From assembly GCF_001466725.1 (NCBI RefSeq), contig NZ_CP013650.1, positions 1,116,001 through 1,180,000 of the forward strand: a DNA stretch of 64,000 bases, in the 5' to 3' direction. Of the stretch, positions 7,936 to 16,542 are shown piece after piece. A model generated the notes under the pieces. The model had not been told where the DNA came from. It saw only the letters and a list, made by a program, of their open reading frames with translations, and made no database searches. The stretch comes from Lacimicrobium alkaliphilum. Lineage in GTDB: Bacteria > Pseudomonadota > Gammaproteobacteria > Enterobacterales > Alteromonadaceae. Position 1 is the first letter of the stretch. Each line of letters opens with the position of its first letter. A program made the position numbers and the translations under genes.

Positions 7936-8493
7936 TTACTGACTACGCAGCAACACCAGCAGGGCACCATTGCCGCCCCATTCCAGTGTGGCCTGATGAA
8001 AGGCCAGTACGTCAGGGTGCTGGATCAGCCAGTTGGGCACATGGCGTTTCAGCACATGACCGCCTATACCATGCACAATGCAGACACAGCTGCAGTGCTG
8101 CTTGCGGGCGGTATATAACAGGGCGGCAATCTCCAGTTTCGCCTCATCCCGTTTAAGGCCATGCAGGTCGAGAATCAGATCCGGTGGATAATCGCCGCGG
8201 CGCAGCCTTTTGACTTCGTGCGTGTCGATACCCGGCCTGACATATTTAACCGGCAGATTGGGATCGAACCAGGCTTCAAAACCGTCGGAAAACTGGAAGC
8301 TGGCAGCGGCCTGACGGGCGGCTCGCAGTTCCTCACCCCTTTGGTTAGTCCGATTTAATCTAACCTCAAGGGTTTTTTTCTTGCTGGCCGGTGGCAGAGG
8401 CTGTATTTTGTCCTGCTTTATGGGCTTTACCTTACCAATCTGCTGGCGAAACAGGGCAATATCTTCCTCTGCCAGTGGCGGCTTTTTCGGCAT
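7936..8493 (-). CDS. smrB: Ribosome-rescue endonuclease SmrB
   Basis: SmrB cleaves mRNA between collided ribosomes so that stalled ribosomes can be rescued. At 185 residues it has the enteric SmrB (YfcN) architecture: a basic N-terminal extension that contacts ribosomes (about 1-95) and a C-terminal Smr domain. The signatures are LILDLHGLKRDEA, with DLHG at 109-112, and CIVHGIGGHVLK, with HGIG at 141-144. It is divergent from prmB with 55 bp between the start codons, the same pairing as in E. coli, which supports orthology. Confidence 0.93.
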   Translation of the reverse strand: MPKKPPLAEEDIALFRQQIGKVKPIKQDKIQPLPPASKKKTLEVRLNRTNQRGEELRAARQAAASFQFSDGFEAWFDPNLPVKYVRPGIDTHEVKRLRRGDYPPDLILDLHGLKRDEAKLEIAALLYTARKQHCSCVCIVHGIGGHVLKRHVPNWLIQHPDVLAFHQATLEWGGNGALLVLLRSQ

Positions 8494-8548
8494 GTTCGAT
8501 ACGATCAGGTAAACTTCACCCTATGATAACAAAATCGCGGGACTTTGA

Positions 8549-9478
8549 ATGCAAAGCATGACGGAACAGGAACTGGCCGCGCAGGCTGTGCGCGATCTGC
8601 GCAGCATGCTGGATCTGATGCGCTGGTGCGCCACGCAGTTTAATCAGGCCGGTTTGTATTATGGCCATGGTACAGACAATCCCTGGGATGAGGCGGTTTC
8701 TTTGGTATTGCAGTCTGTGCATTTACCCCATGACAGCCCGCAGGAGCTGTTTGCGGCACGCCTGACCGAAGCGGAGAAGGCTCAGATTGTTGGCCTGGCT
8801 CAGCGCCGGGTCAATGAGCGTATTCCGCTCGCTTATCTGACTCATCAGGCCTGGTTCGCTGGTTTACCCTTTTATGTGGATGAGCGGGTGCTGATACCAC
8901 GCTCACCTTTTGCTGAGCTTATTCAGGGTCACTTCGCCCCTTATCTTGATTTTGAGCCTGATACCATTCTGGATATGTGTACCGGCAGTGCCTGTATCGC
9001 CATTGCCGCGGCTAACGCCTATATCGATGCCGAAGTGGATGCAGTGGATATCAGCGCCGATGCTTTAGCTGTGGCGGAAATTAATATTCAGGATCATGCT
9101 CTGAGTGACCGGGTATTTCCAATCCAGTCCGATTTGTTTGAGAATCTCAGTGGTCAGTGTTATGACCTGATTATTGCCAATCCTCCTTATGTGGATGCCG
9201 AGGATATGGCGGACTTGCCCGGGGAATTTCATCATGAGCCTGAGTTGGGGCTGGCGGCCGGAGAAGACGGGCTGGATCTGGTGCATAGCCTGCTAAAACA
9301 GGGGCCGGATTTTATGAGCGATCGTGGCTGGCTGTTTGTGGAGGTGGGCAACTCCATGGTACATGTGCAGCAGCAGTATCCGGATCTGCCGCTGGTGTGG
9401 ATCGATTTTGAGCAAGGTGGCCATGGTATTTTTGCCATCAGTAACAAAGACTTAAAAATCTGGCTCAGTAAACAATAA
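8549..9478 (+). CDS. prmB: Ribosomal protein uL3 N5-glutamine methyltransferase
   Basis: Methylates a glutamine of ribosomal protein L3 using S-adenosylmethionine. Of 309 residues, the first 90 form the helical substrate-binding domain. The Rossmann methyltransferase domain contains the SAM loop LDMCTGSACIA (141-151), the acidic VDAVDISADA (163-172) and the catalytic NPPY motif (211-214) that binds the target glutamine amide. Its place next to smrB and just before aroC favours PrmB over the release-factor enzyme PrmC. aroC follows after 27 bp, so the two may be co-transcribed. Confidence 0.95.
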   Translation: MQSMTEQELAAQAVRDLRSMLDLMRWCATQFNQAGLYYGHGTDNPWDEAVSLVLQSVHLPHDSPQELFAARLTEAEKAQIVGLAQRRVNERIPLAYLTHQAWFAGLPFYVDERVLIPRSPFAELIQGHFAPYLDFEPDTILDMCTGSACIAIAAANAYIDAEVDAVDISADALAVAEINIQDHALSDRVFPIQSDLFENLSGQCYDLIIANPPYVDAEDMADLPGEFHHEPELGLAAGEDGLDLVHSLLKQGPDFMSDRGWLFVEVGNSMVHVQQQYPDLPLVWIDFEQGGHGIFAISNKDLKIWLSKQ

Positions 9479-9505
9479 CTTTTTCAGACTAAACAGACGG
9501 GAATT

Positions 9506-10603
9506 ATGGCCGGTAATCATTTCGGAAAGCTTTTCACGGTCACCACTTTTGGTGAAAGTCATGGTATCGCTATCGGCGGAGTGGTGGATGGTTGCCCTCC
9601 GGGGCTGGAGTTAAGCGAAGCCGATCTGCAGGTGGATCTCGACAGGCGCAAGCCCGGTACCTCAAGGTACACCACCGCAAGACGGGAAGCCGATGAGGTG
9701 AAGATTCTCTCCGGCGTGTTTGAAGGTAAAACCACCGGCACCTCTATCGGCTTGTTGATTGAGAACACCGATCAGCGCTCTAAAGATTATTCCAAGATTA
9801 AAGACATCTTCCGTCCCGGTCATGCCGACTACACCTATCAGCAAAAGTATGGCCTGCGTGATTACCGGGGAGGTGGCCGCTCCAGCGCCCGGGAGACGGC
9901 TGTTCGGGTGGCGGCTGGTGCCATCGCCAAAAAGTATCTGAAAAATCGTCTGGGTATTGAGATCCATGGCTATCTGTCTCAGCTCGGCCCCATAGAGCTG
10001 GCGCCTGTAGATCTGTCTATTACCAATGACAACGCCTTTTTCTGCGCTGATGCCGGCAAGCTGGATGAGCTGGATGCCTATATGCGTGAGCTGAAAAAAT
10101 CCGGTGACTCCATCGGTGCAAGGGTGTCAGTGCTTGCAACCGGAGTGCCGGTGGGCCTGGGTGAGCCGGTGTTTGATCGTCTCGATGCTGATATTGCCCA
10201 TGCCATGATGGGGATCAATGCGGTCAAAGGGGTGGAGATCGGTGACGGCTTTGCGGTGGTCAACCAGAAAGGCAGTGAACACCGTGATGCCATGACCCCG
10301 CAGGGCTTTAAATCCAATCGCAGTGGCGGCGTGCTGGGCGGTATTTCCAGTGGTCAGGATATTGTCGCCCATATGGCATTAAAACCTACCTCCAGCATCA
10401 GTGTGCCCGGTGAGTCTGTGGATATTCAGGGTAATTCCGCCGAGGTGGTCACCAAGGGCCGTCACGACCCTTGTGTAGGGATCCGCGCCGTGCCTATTGC
10501 TGAGGCGATGCTGGCACTGGTGCTGATGGATCATTTCCTGCGTCATCGCGCTCAGAACGCCGATGTCACCAGCCCCACACCGGTACTGCCCGCTTCAGAT
10601 TAA
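9506..10603 (+). CDS. aroC: Chorismate synthase
   Basis: Converts 5-enolpyruvylshikimate 3-phosphate to chorismate, the last step of the shikimate pathway, using reduced FMN. The 365-residue protein shows the family signatures GESHG at 16-20, [14 protein letters not shown], the central [10 protein letters not shown] and the C-terminal block with [17 protein letters not shown]. It lies between prmB and epmC, the same neighbourhood as in enterics. The 275 bp after it hold a long hairpin and a fragment of the CACGAAA repeat. Confidence 0.97.
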   Translation: MAGNHFGKLFTVTTFGESHGIAIGGVVDGCPPGLELSEADLQVDLDRRKPGTSRYTTARREADEVKILSGVFEGKTTGTSIGLLIENTDQRSKDYSKIKDIFRPGHADYTYQQKYGLRDYRGGGRSSARETAVRVAAGAIAKKYLKNRLGIEIHGYLSQLGPIELAPVDLSITNDNAFFCADAGKLDELDAYMRELKKSGDSIGARVSVLATGVPVGLGEPVFDRLDADIAHAMMGINAVKGVEIGDGFAVVNQKGSEHRDAMTPQGFKSNRSGGVLGGISSGQDIVAHMALKPTSSISVPGESVDIQGNSAEVVTKGRHDPCVGIRAVPIAEAMLALVLMDHFLRHRAQNADVTSPTPVLPASD

Positions 10604-10649
10604 TGCGTTGAGAGTTGACTCGTTACCCGGAGTCAGGTTAACAGGCAAA

Positions 10650-10743
10650 GGTGGTAGCGGATTCTGAAAGACGCCGAGATTCCGTCCATGGAGGCTTGGT
10701 TATGGCTTCCATGCCACAAACACTTTCAGAACCCGCTACCACC
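10650..10743. repeat. Long imperfect hairpin with TCCATGGA centre
   Basis: A 21-base arm at 10650-10670 (GGTGGTAGCGG, then ATTCTGAAAG) pairs with 10723-10743 (CTTTCAGAA, then CCCGCTACCACC) with one mismatch. Inside are GTCCATGGAGGC and a partner GGCTTCCATG, which form a second stem. The central TCCATGGARGCT and the TTCTGAA-type arms recur in the hairpin at 16440-16525. It lies about 45 bp after aroC and may act as an RNA 3'-end structure. Confidence 0.8.
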
Positions 10744-10828
10744 CTTGCTAAAGAGTTTCCCCGGGATTTATTGAGCCTCGCTATTATGGCGGTTACAATG
10801 CCGCGCCCGGGTTATGCTGATAACCCTT

Positions 10829-10854
10829 TTCGTGAATTTCGTGTCTTTAGTGGT
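10829..10854. repeat. Fragment of the CACGAAA/TTTCGTG repeat
   Basis: TTCGTGAATTTCGTG followed by TCTTTAGTGGT is one arm of the module seen whole at 7753-7812. It ends about 25 bp before the epmC start. Read on the other strand it encodes the spurious peptide phrase FTTKDTKFTK, a known mark of this repeat in wrongly called proteins. Confidence 0.6.
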
Positions 10855-10878
10855 AAAGACAGGACCTGAGGATCGGCT

Positions 10879-11427
10879 TTGGCAGTAACACATCATTATC
10901 AGGATCTTATTCGTTTGTTTGACGGCCAGTTTGCGGCCAGTCATAACACGCGCCTGATCAAAGGTGATGACGAACCCGTCTACCTGCCAGCCGATGCTGC
11001 TATCCCTTATCATCGCATCATTTTTGCCCATGGCTTTTACGCCAGCGCCCTGCATGAAATTGCCCACTGGTGCCTGGCCGGGCCTCGGCGGCGCTTACTT
11101 GAAGATTATGGCTACTGGTACTGCCCCGATGGGCGTAATGCTGAGCAGCAGGCTGAATTTGAGCAAGTAGAAATCAAACCTCAGGCCATCGAATGGGCAT
11201 TCTGTATCGCCTCAGGCAAAGAGTTTAAGGTCAGCACCGATAATCTTAACGGTGTTGAACCTGACCGGGCGGCATTTACTGCCAGGGTGCAGGCCCAGGC
11301 TCTGAGCTATCTTGAGAGTGGATTTCCCGAACGTGCCCGTCAGTTTATTCAGGCTCTGCAGCGTTTTTATGCCACGCCATGCATAGGCGTTAAAGATTTT
11401 ATCTCTGAGGATGCAACCCGTGTTTAA
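10879..11427 (+). CDS. epmC: Elongation factor P hydroxylase EpmC
   Basis: EpmC hydroxylates the beta-lysylated lysine of elongation factor P, the third step of its modification. The 182-residue sequence is strongly conserved: NTRLIKGDDEPVYLPADA, then YHRIIFAHGFYASALHEIAHWC and YGYWYCPDGR. The HEIAH motif (59-63) is the probable metal site. The start is TTG at 10879 with GAGGA at 10868-10872; the translation MAVTHHYQDL from this codon matches the family's N-terminus. The order aroC-epmC-yfcL resembles the enteric aroC/yfcA/epmC/yfcL region. Its partners efp, epmA and epmB are not in the window. Confidence 0.94.
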   Translation: MAVTHHYQDLIRLFDGQFAASHNTRLIKGDDEPVYLPADAAIPYHRIIFAHGFYASALHEIAHWCLAGPRRRLLEDYGYWYCPDGRNAEQQAEFEQVEIKPQAIEWAFCIASGKEFKVSTDNLNGVEPDRAAFTARVQAQALSYLESGFPERARQFIQALQRFYATPCIGVKDFISEDATRV

Positions 11428-12535
11428 GCTTGGACTGATTATTAATCCTTATGCGGGCATCGGCGGGGCGCTGGCCTTAAAAGGCAGCGATGGCGCCGAA
11501 ATCCGGCAAAAAGCGCTGGCCATGGGCGCGAAACAGCTTGCACCTGAGCGCACCGCTCAGGCGCTGGAGCTGCTACTGCCCTATCAGTCACAGATGAAAA
11601 TATACACCGCCGCGGGAGCCATGGGTGAAGAACTGGCCCGCCAGATGGGTTTTGATACCCAGGTGTGTTATCAGCCGCCAGCACAGACGGAATCCGAAGA
11701 TACCGAGCAGACGGCCCGTGAGTTAATAGAGGAGAAGGTCGATCTGCTGCTGTTTGCCGGTGGTGACGGCACCGCCCGCAATATCTGTGCGGTGGTGGAT
11801 GAGCGTATACCGGTACTGGGCATTCCGGCCGGTTGTAAGATTCACTCCGGCGTGTATTCCGTCACCCCGAAAGCCGCTGGCCGGGTGGTGGAAAAGCTGG
11901 TTAAAGGTGAACTGGTCAGCCTGCATCAGGCCGAGGTGATGGATATTGATGAGCAGGGTTTTCGTCAGGGGATCGTCAAAGCCCGGCATTTTGGTCAGAT
12001 GCAGGTGCCGGCAGAACTTGAATACGTGCAGTCGGTAAAAATGGGCGGAAGGGAATCAGAAGAACTGGTATTGGATGATATTGCCGCCCATGTGATTGAG
12101 CAGATGGATGATGAGATTTATGTGATGGGTTCAGGCTCTACGGTCGCGGCGGTGATGCAAAGCATGGGGCTGGATAATACGCTGCTTGGGGTGGATCTGG
12201 TGCAGAACCAGCAGTTGCTGGCCAGCGATGTGACTGCCCACGAGTTGCTTGAGGCGATCAAAGATAAATCAGCGAAGCTGGTGATCACCCTGATTGGCGG
12301 CCAGGGGCATATTTTTGGCCGTGGCAATCAACAACTCAGCCCACAGGTGATCAGAGCCGTAGGTAAACAGAACATTATACTGGTGGCCACCAAGTCCAAA
12401 CTTAATGCGCTGAACGGGCGACCATTACTCACTGATACCGGCGACCATCAGCTGGATCAGGAACTTTGTGGCCTGATGCCGGTGATCACCGGCTATCACG
12501 ATCAGGTACTCTACCCGGTGCAGACCCCTCAGTAG
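11420..12535 (+). CDS. ATP-NAD kinase family protein
   Basis: A 371-residue protein of the ATP-NAD/diacylglycerol kinase superfamily, in the group distinct from housekeeping NadK. The start GLIINPYAGIGG is typical of that group. The nucleotide-binding signature LLFAGGDGTARN (GGDGT about 114-118) is intact, followed by PVLGIPAGCKIHSGVYSVTP. The phosphate acceptor is not established, although NAD is the obvious candidate. The GTG at 11420 is preferred because TGAGGA sits about 8 nt before it, while the in-frame ATG at 11411 has no spacing. It overlaps the end of epmC by 8 nt (GTGTTTAA), implying coupling. Confidence 0.82.
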   Translation: MFKLGLIINPYAGIGGALALKGSDGAEIRQKALAMGAKQLAPERTAQALELLLPYQSQMKIYTAAGAMGEELARQMGFDTQVCYQPPAQTESEDTEQTARELIEEKVDLLLFAGGDGTARNICAVVDERIPVLGIPAGCKIHSGVYSVTPKAAGRVVEKLVKGELVSLHQAEVMDIDEQGFRQGIVKARHFGQMQVPAELEYVQSVKMGGRESEELVLDDIAAHVIEQMDDEIYVMGSGSTVAAVMQSMGLDNTLLGVDLVQNQQLLASDVTAHELLEAIKDKSAKLVITLIGGQGHIFGRGNQQLSPQVIRAVGKQNIILVATKSKLNALNGRPLLTDTGDHQLDQELCGLMPVITGYHDQVLYPVQTPQ

Positions 12536-12552
12536 CAGGCGAACAGACAGTT

Positions 12553-12828
12553 ATGACAGAACAGCAGTTTATAGCGTACATCGAAGAAATTGAGCAACAT
12601 TTTCATCAGACGGTGGCCGAAGGCAGCGAACAGGAATTATTTGTGTCCAGCTACCTCAATGGTCATTTTGATCTGATGGTATCCAGAGCGCTGAATCTGG
12701 GTATTTACAGCACAGAGGCGCTGGACAAGGCGGTACGGGAGAGCCTGCAACAGGCTTTTGATAATAAAGAACTGGAGCCTGACGACCAGCAACAGGTGAT
12801 ACGCCTCTGGCAGCGCTTAAATCCCTGA
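12553..12828 (+). CDS. yfcL: YfcL family protein
   Basis: A 91-residue acidic, mainly helical protein of the small uncharacterised YfcL family, which in enterics lies beside epmC. It begins MTEQQFIAYIEEIEQHF and contains the conserved region LFVSSYLNGHFDLMVSRAL. There are no catalytic motifs, signal peptide or membrane segments. The ATG at 12553 lies 17 nt after the kinase-like gene; the longer reading frame upstream lies within that gene and is not part of this protein. Co-transcription with epmC and the kinase-like gene is likely. The function is unknown. Confidence 0.85.
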   Translation: MTEQQFIAYIEEIEQHFHQTVAEGSEQELFVSSYLNGHFDLMVSRALNLGIYSTEALDKAVRESLQQAFDNKELEPDDQQQVIRLWQRLNP

Positions 12829-12840
12829 TTCATCATTAAG

Positions 12841-12888
12841 CACTCAGCACTCAGCACTCAGCACTCAGCACTCAGCACTCAGCACTCA
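12841..12888. repeat. 7-bp tandem repeat, CACTCAG x 6.9
   Basis: Six perfect CACTCAG units and a final CACTCA fill 48 bases between yfcL and the convergent glgC, with no mismatch. The preceding TTCATCATTAAG matches the AT-rich tails near 2183 and 35037 (TTCATAATTCAGCATT), so the array may have grown from one such tail. Copy number should vary between strains by slippage. Confidence 0.95.
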
Positions 12889-12903
12889 ATTTCCCCTCAC
12901 TCC

Positions 12904-14175
12904 TCACTCCGTAACAGAATGCAATGACTGCCCCAGCATTTCTGCGGTCACCAGGGTCACGCCTTTATTGGTCACTCTGAAGCCCCTGGCAATATCCTCT
13001 TCCTTATTGACGCCTATCTGGGTATTGGGCGGTATATGGGTGCCGCGGTCAATTATGGCTTTGCGAATATGGCAGTGACGGCCAATATCTACTTCCGGCA
13101 GGATCACAGAGTCTTCCACCAGGGTATAGGAATGCACATTCACATCCGAAAACAGCAGTGAGCGGTTTAACCTGGCTCCGGAGATCACACAGCCACCTGA
13201 AACCATAGAATCCGTGGCCATACCGACACGGTCGGCTTCGTTGATCACAAACTTGGCCGGTGGCTGTTGCACCTGGTAGGTCATGATCGGCCAGTTGTCG
13301 TCATAGAGGTTCAGCTCCGGCACCACAGAGATCAGCTCCATATTGGCTTCCCAGAAGGAATCCAGGGTGCCGACATCCCGCCAGTAGGCCCTTTTCCCCG
13401 AGGCATCCCTGAATGGGAAGGCCTGCACCTGGCAGCTCTCGATGATGGCGGGAATAATATTTTTGCCGAAATCGTGTTCAGAATTCGGATCTTTGGCGTC
13501 ACGGATTAACTGCTCCATCAAGAACTCAGTGTTAAACACATAATTACCCATAGAAGCGAGAGTCTGAGCTGGATCCGTGGGCAGGGGTGTCGGATGGGCC
13601 GGCTTTTCGTCGAAGCGACGAATGCGGAATTGCTCATCGACCGTCATCACACCGAAGGAGCCGGCGGCTTCTTCGATAGGTACTTCCATACAGGAGACAG
13701 TCATATCGGCACCGGATTCCACATGGTAGGCGAGCATCTCGCCATAATCCATCTTATAGACATGGTCGCCAGAGAGTACCAGCACATATTTTGGCGCCTG
13801 AGCGCGGATAATATCCAAGTTCTGAAATATGGCGTCTGCGGTGCCTTCATACCAGGCTTCCGATGTGCGCTGGGAGGCTGGCAGCACATCAACAAATTCG
13901 CCCATATTGGTATTTAAATGAGACCAGCCGCGCATCAGGTGTTTGATCAATGAGTGTGCCTTGTACTGAGTCGCGACACCAATCTTCTTAATGCCGGAAT
14001 TAATACAGTTAGATAAGGGAAAATCGATAATCCGGAACTTACCGCCGAAATGTACTGAGGGCTTGGCCCGCCACTCGGTTAATTCATGCAGCCGGGAGCC
14101 TTTGCCTCCGGCCAGAATCAGAGCATAGGTGTCACGGGTAAGGCGGCTGATAAAGCGAGGGTTGTTATCCAACAT
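12904..14175 (-). CDS. glgC: Glucose-1-phosphate adenylyltransferase
   Basis: Makes ADP-glucose from glucose 1-phosphate and ATP, the committed step of glycogen synthesis. At 423 residues it has the bacterial GlgC length. The N-terminal pyrophosphorylase loop [21 protein letters not shown] is followed by the inner [15 protein letters not shown] and then [13 protein letters not shown]; the C-terminal half is the left-handed beta-helix with allosteric sites ([13 protein letters not shown]). No glgA, glgB or glgP is adjacent, so the gene is separated from the rest of the pathway. The gene 200 bp away, divergent, belongs to an unrelated FlgO cluster. Confidence 0.95.
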   Translation of the reverse strand: MLDNNPRFISRLTRDTYALILAGGKGSRLHELTEWRAKPSVHFGGKFRIIDFPLSNCINSGIKKIGVATQYKAHSLIKHLMRGWSHLNTNMGEFVDVLPASQRTSEAWYEGTADAIFQNLDIIRAQAPKYVLVLSGDHVYKMDYGEMLAYHVESGADMTVSCMEVPIEEAAGSFGVMTVDEQFRIRRFDEKPAHPTPLPTDPAQTLASMGNYVFNTEFLMEQLIRDAKDPNSEHDFGKNIIPAIIESCQVQAFPFRDASGKRAYWRDVGTLDSFWEANMELISVVPELNLYDDNWPIMTYQVQQPPAKFVINEADRVGMATDSMVSGGCVISGARLNRSLLFSDVNVHSYTLVEDSVILPEVDIGRHCHIRKAIIDRGTHIPPNTQIGVNKEEDIARGFRVTNKGVTLVTAEMLGQSLHSVTE

Positions 14176-14371
14176 GATTGAGTTCCTTGTTGAGGCATTT
14201 ATCTATCTGCATTTTTAGGCTGCTTAGATATACAACTATCAGCAAAAACTGCAGTGAGCAAGCAGAACAGGGAGAGAAATGGAATTGGCAGATCGCGGCG
14301 AAACTGGTGCAGTTATTGCAGGTTCTTGTGACCAAAGATACTGGAACAACCTTTTAGTCGGAACTCATGTT

Positions 14372-14959
14372 ATGAAACAACTTTGCACTGTGGCACTGAT
14401 TCTGGCGCTGATGGCCTGCAGTTCGCAAACGCCGCCGCCGGACGTCGACGAACTGGGAAATATTGAACTGCATACCTATGAACTGGCGCAGGAACTGTTC
14501 GAAAACTTTGAAAGCAAGTATGCCGCTGCCCACAACTACAGTTATGCAGTAGCGACCTTCGTGCCAGTTGCCCAACTGCAATACCAGCCAAATCAGCAAC
14601 ACCCGCTAATGTTACTGGGGCATCAGCTGGAGCAGGGGATGATCACAGAAGCCAGCCGCCGTGGTTATATTCCTCAAGACTTTAAGGTTACGGACGATAT
14701 TATTATAGAGAAGCACGCCGACAGAGTGTTGTCGCGCAATGTGGACGATTTGTCTGCCACCCAGCGGGTAGATTTTTATATCAGCGGCACAGTCGTGGAA
14801 CAGGCATCCGGAGCCATTGTTAATGCCCGGATTATTCAGGTGGATAACAAGGCCGTGGTGGCCGCTGCCACCAAATTCTTTCCTGAGAATCTGTTCTGGC
14901 GAGAGCAGAAAGTCACCACCCGCAATGGCATGCTGTATCGGCAAGACGCACCGGAGTAA
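14372..14959 (+). CDS. FlgO-family lipoprotein, copy 1
   Basis: A 195-residue predicted outer-membrane lipoprotein. The signal sequence MKQLCTVALILALMACSS has a lipobox LMAC with Cys17. The rest matches the FlgO family: FESKYAAAHNYSYAVATFVPV, LMLLGHQLEQGM and DFYISGTVVEQASGAIVNARI. FlgO of Vibrio is needed for the flagellar outer-membrane H ring. The ATG at 14372 is chosen because it gives the lipobox; a longer in-frame start at 14279 does not. Two paralogues follow directly. No flagellar gene is near, so a flagellar role is not implied by context. Confidence 0.85.
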   Translation: MKQLCTVALILALMACSSQTPPPDVDELGNIELHTYELAQELFENFESKYAAAHNYSYAVATFVPVAQLQYQPNQQHPLMLLGHQLEQGMITEASRRGYIPQDFKVTDDIIIEKHADRVLSRNVDDLSATQRVDFYISGTVVEQASGAIVNARIIQVDNKAVVAAATKFFPENLFWREQKVTTRNGMLYRQDAPE

Positions 14960-14963
14960 CAAG

Positions 14964-15731
14964 ATGAACAGAATTTTATCCCTTTGTGCAGGCAGTTTAC
15001 TGTTGTCAGGTTGTGCAAGCTGGTTTGGTGCACAGGAGTCGGCACAGCAAACAGAACCCATGGTTTCAGATGACCCCCACAAGGTAAATATCCGCCAGTA
15101 TCAGGGGCCAAAGGGCGCGGATCGTTCGGAGCGTGATCCTTCGGCGGCATTGTATGTAAGGCAGAATCAGCCAGGTGTGGATGCCTTTGGCGCCATCAGT
15201 GGCGGGACAAATTATGCGAACCGGGGTGCCTTGTATCAGAGTAAACCGCTGGTCAAGCATGTGGGCGCCTATGTACAGAATATGGCTCAGGATCTGATTT
15301 CCAATATGGAATATCTATCGGATAAAACCCCTGTAGGTATTACCCATTTCGCCTTGCTGGACAGTGACCTGCAACAAACAAATCTGCTCGGCTATCAGCT
15401 GGCGGAGTCATTTATTCATGAACTGCATAAATTCCGTATCCCGGTAGTTGATTATAAATCCACCGAGTATATCCGCGTGACCGAACAAGGAGATTTTATT
15501 CTGTCGCGGGACTATCTGGAGCTTAAAGAGAAAGCGCCGCTGGAATACGTGCTTACTGGCACGCTGGCCAAACATCAGGGCGGTTATCTGGTCAACGCCC
15601 GGATTCTGGGGATGGAGTCAAAAGCGGTAGTGGCCAGCGCCCAGTCGCTGATCCCCTTTTATGTGGTTGAGGCATTGTTACCTTCTGATCAGCAACTGAC
15701 CGACGGCGTGAAACTGAGGCAGGGGGAGTAA
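14964..15731 (+). CDS. FlgO-family lipoprotein, copy 2
   Basis: A 255-residue paralogue of the preceding gene, 4 nt downstream. The signal sequence MNRILSLCAGSLLLSGCAS ends in the lipobox LSGC. A variable polar linker (about 20-90) precedes the FlgO core: VGAYVQNMAQDLISNMEYL, TNLLGYQLAESFIHELHKF, PVVDYKSTEYI, GDFILSRDYLEL and LEYVLTGTLAKHQGGYLVNARIL. The linker is longer than in copy 1. The tight spacing indicates one transcript for all three copies. The number of copies suggests distinct partners or an oligomeric envelope structure; this is inference. Confidence 0.85.
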   Translation: MNRILSLCAGSLLLSGCASWFGAQESAQQTEPMVSDDPHKVNIRQYQGPKGADRSERDPSAALYVRQNQPGVDAFGAISGGTNYANRGALYQSKPLVKHVGAYVQNMAQDLISNMEYLSDKTPVGITHFALLDSDLQQTNLLGYQLAESFIHELHKFRIPVVDYKSTEYIRVTEQGDFILSRDYLELKEKAPLEYVLTGTLAKHQGGYLVNARILGMESKAVVASAQSLIPFYVVEALLPSDQQLTDGVKLRQGE

Positions 15732-16424
15732 ATGCGTCGCCTGCTGATAATATTTTTGCCTGCTTTAGTGTTGCAGGGGTGCTCGGTGACACTGGATTCA
15801 CCTCTGCTTGGGCGCGAGCAGGCTGATACGCCGGTGCAAACGCCTGAGCCAGAACAACAGCGGCCGGTTAACGGAATATGGTATCAACCTACGCTCACCG
15901 AACAGCAGGAGCAGGTTGACTCAGATGCATGGGTATTGCGCAGTGCCGATAACAGTTATCAGGCCAGTTACATTCACAAAACCCTGAATGACTATGCCGA
16001 GCAACTGGCCATGGGCCTGGTGCATAATCTGGCTGTGATAAAAGGCCAGGGGCGTGTGGCGGTAGGTTCATTTGTGGAGCTCGACAGTGAGCTTACCAAT
16101 ACCACCGTGCTGGGCAATCAACTGGCTGAGAAGCTGATCGCGCAGTTGCAGGACTTTGGCCTGGCCGTGGTGGATATCAAAACCATGCCCACTATCATGG
16201 TTGGGCGAGACGGAGACCGGGTTTTCAGCCGTGAAGTCAGGGCGCTGAGTGGTGAACTGCAACTGGATTATGTGGTTTCAGGTACGCTGATCCGCAACGC
16301 CAGGGGCATTCAGATAAACAGCCGCATGGTGTCACTCAAAGATCAGCAGGTGGTGGCCAGCGCCTCGGGATTTATCCCTAACGTGGTGGCACAGTCGCTG
16401 GTACCGATGATGGTGCAGCTTTAA
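15732..16424 (+). CDS. FlgO-family lipoprotein, copy 3
   Basis: A 230-residue third paralogue whose ATG directly follows the stop codon of copy 2. The signal sequence MRRLLIIFLPALVLQGCSV has the lipobox LQGC. The FlgO core is well preserved: YAEQLAMGLVHNLA, TTVLGNQLAEKLIAQLQDFGL, VVDIKTMPTIMVGRDGDRVFSRE and LDYVVSGTLIRNARGIQINSRM. Copies 2 and 3 look closer to each other than to copy 1. The end of the unit is marked by a hairpin repeat at 16440-16525, which may end transcription together with the convergent mnmC. Confidence 0.85.
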   Translation: MRRLLIIFLPALVLQGCSVTLDSPLLGREQADTPVQTPEPEQQRPVNGIWYQPTLTEQQEQVDSDAWVLRSADNSYQASYIHKTLNDYAEQLAMGLVHNLAVIKGQGRVAVGSFVELDSELTNTTVLGNQLAEKLIAQLQDFGLAVVDIKTMPTIMVGRDGDRVFSREVRALSGELQLDYVVSGTLIRNARGIQINSRMVSLKDQQVVASASGFIPNVVAQSLVPMMVQL

Positions 16425-16439
16425 CCTCAGGCAAGCGCT

Positions 16440-16525
16440 GATGCGATATTCAGAACACGCTGTGTATCCATCCATGGAAGCTCCGCCACAGCGTCCCTGC
16501 TGTGGCGGCTTCTGAATATCACATC
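16440..16525. repeat. Nested hairpin with constant GTCCCT loop
   Basis: The outer arms GATGCGATATTCAGAA (16440-16455) and TTCTGAATATCACATC (16510-16525) pair with one mismatch. Inside, CCGCCACAGC pairs with GCTGTGGCGG around the loop GTCCCT, preceded by TCCATCCATGGAAGCT. The centre and the arm ends echo the hairpin at 10650-10743, and the GTCCCT loop recurs at 25546. It lies between the convergent flgO cluster and mnmC. Confidence 0.8.
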
Positions 16526-16542
16526 ACCATCCGCATGTAATA

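Noticed and set aside
10651..10869. 72-codon reading frame between aroC and epmC
   Set aside because: It crosses a long hairpin and a CACGAAA repeat fragment; the conserved neighbour epmC starts at 10879 in another context.
12841..12888. CACTCAG array as a CRISPR or iteron set
   Set aside because: The units are 7 bp and contiguous with no spacers, and no cas or replication-initiation gene is near; it is a simple tandem repeat.
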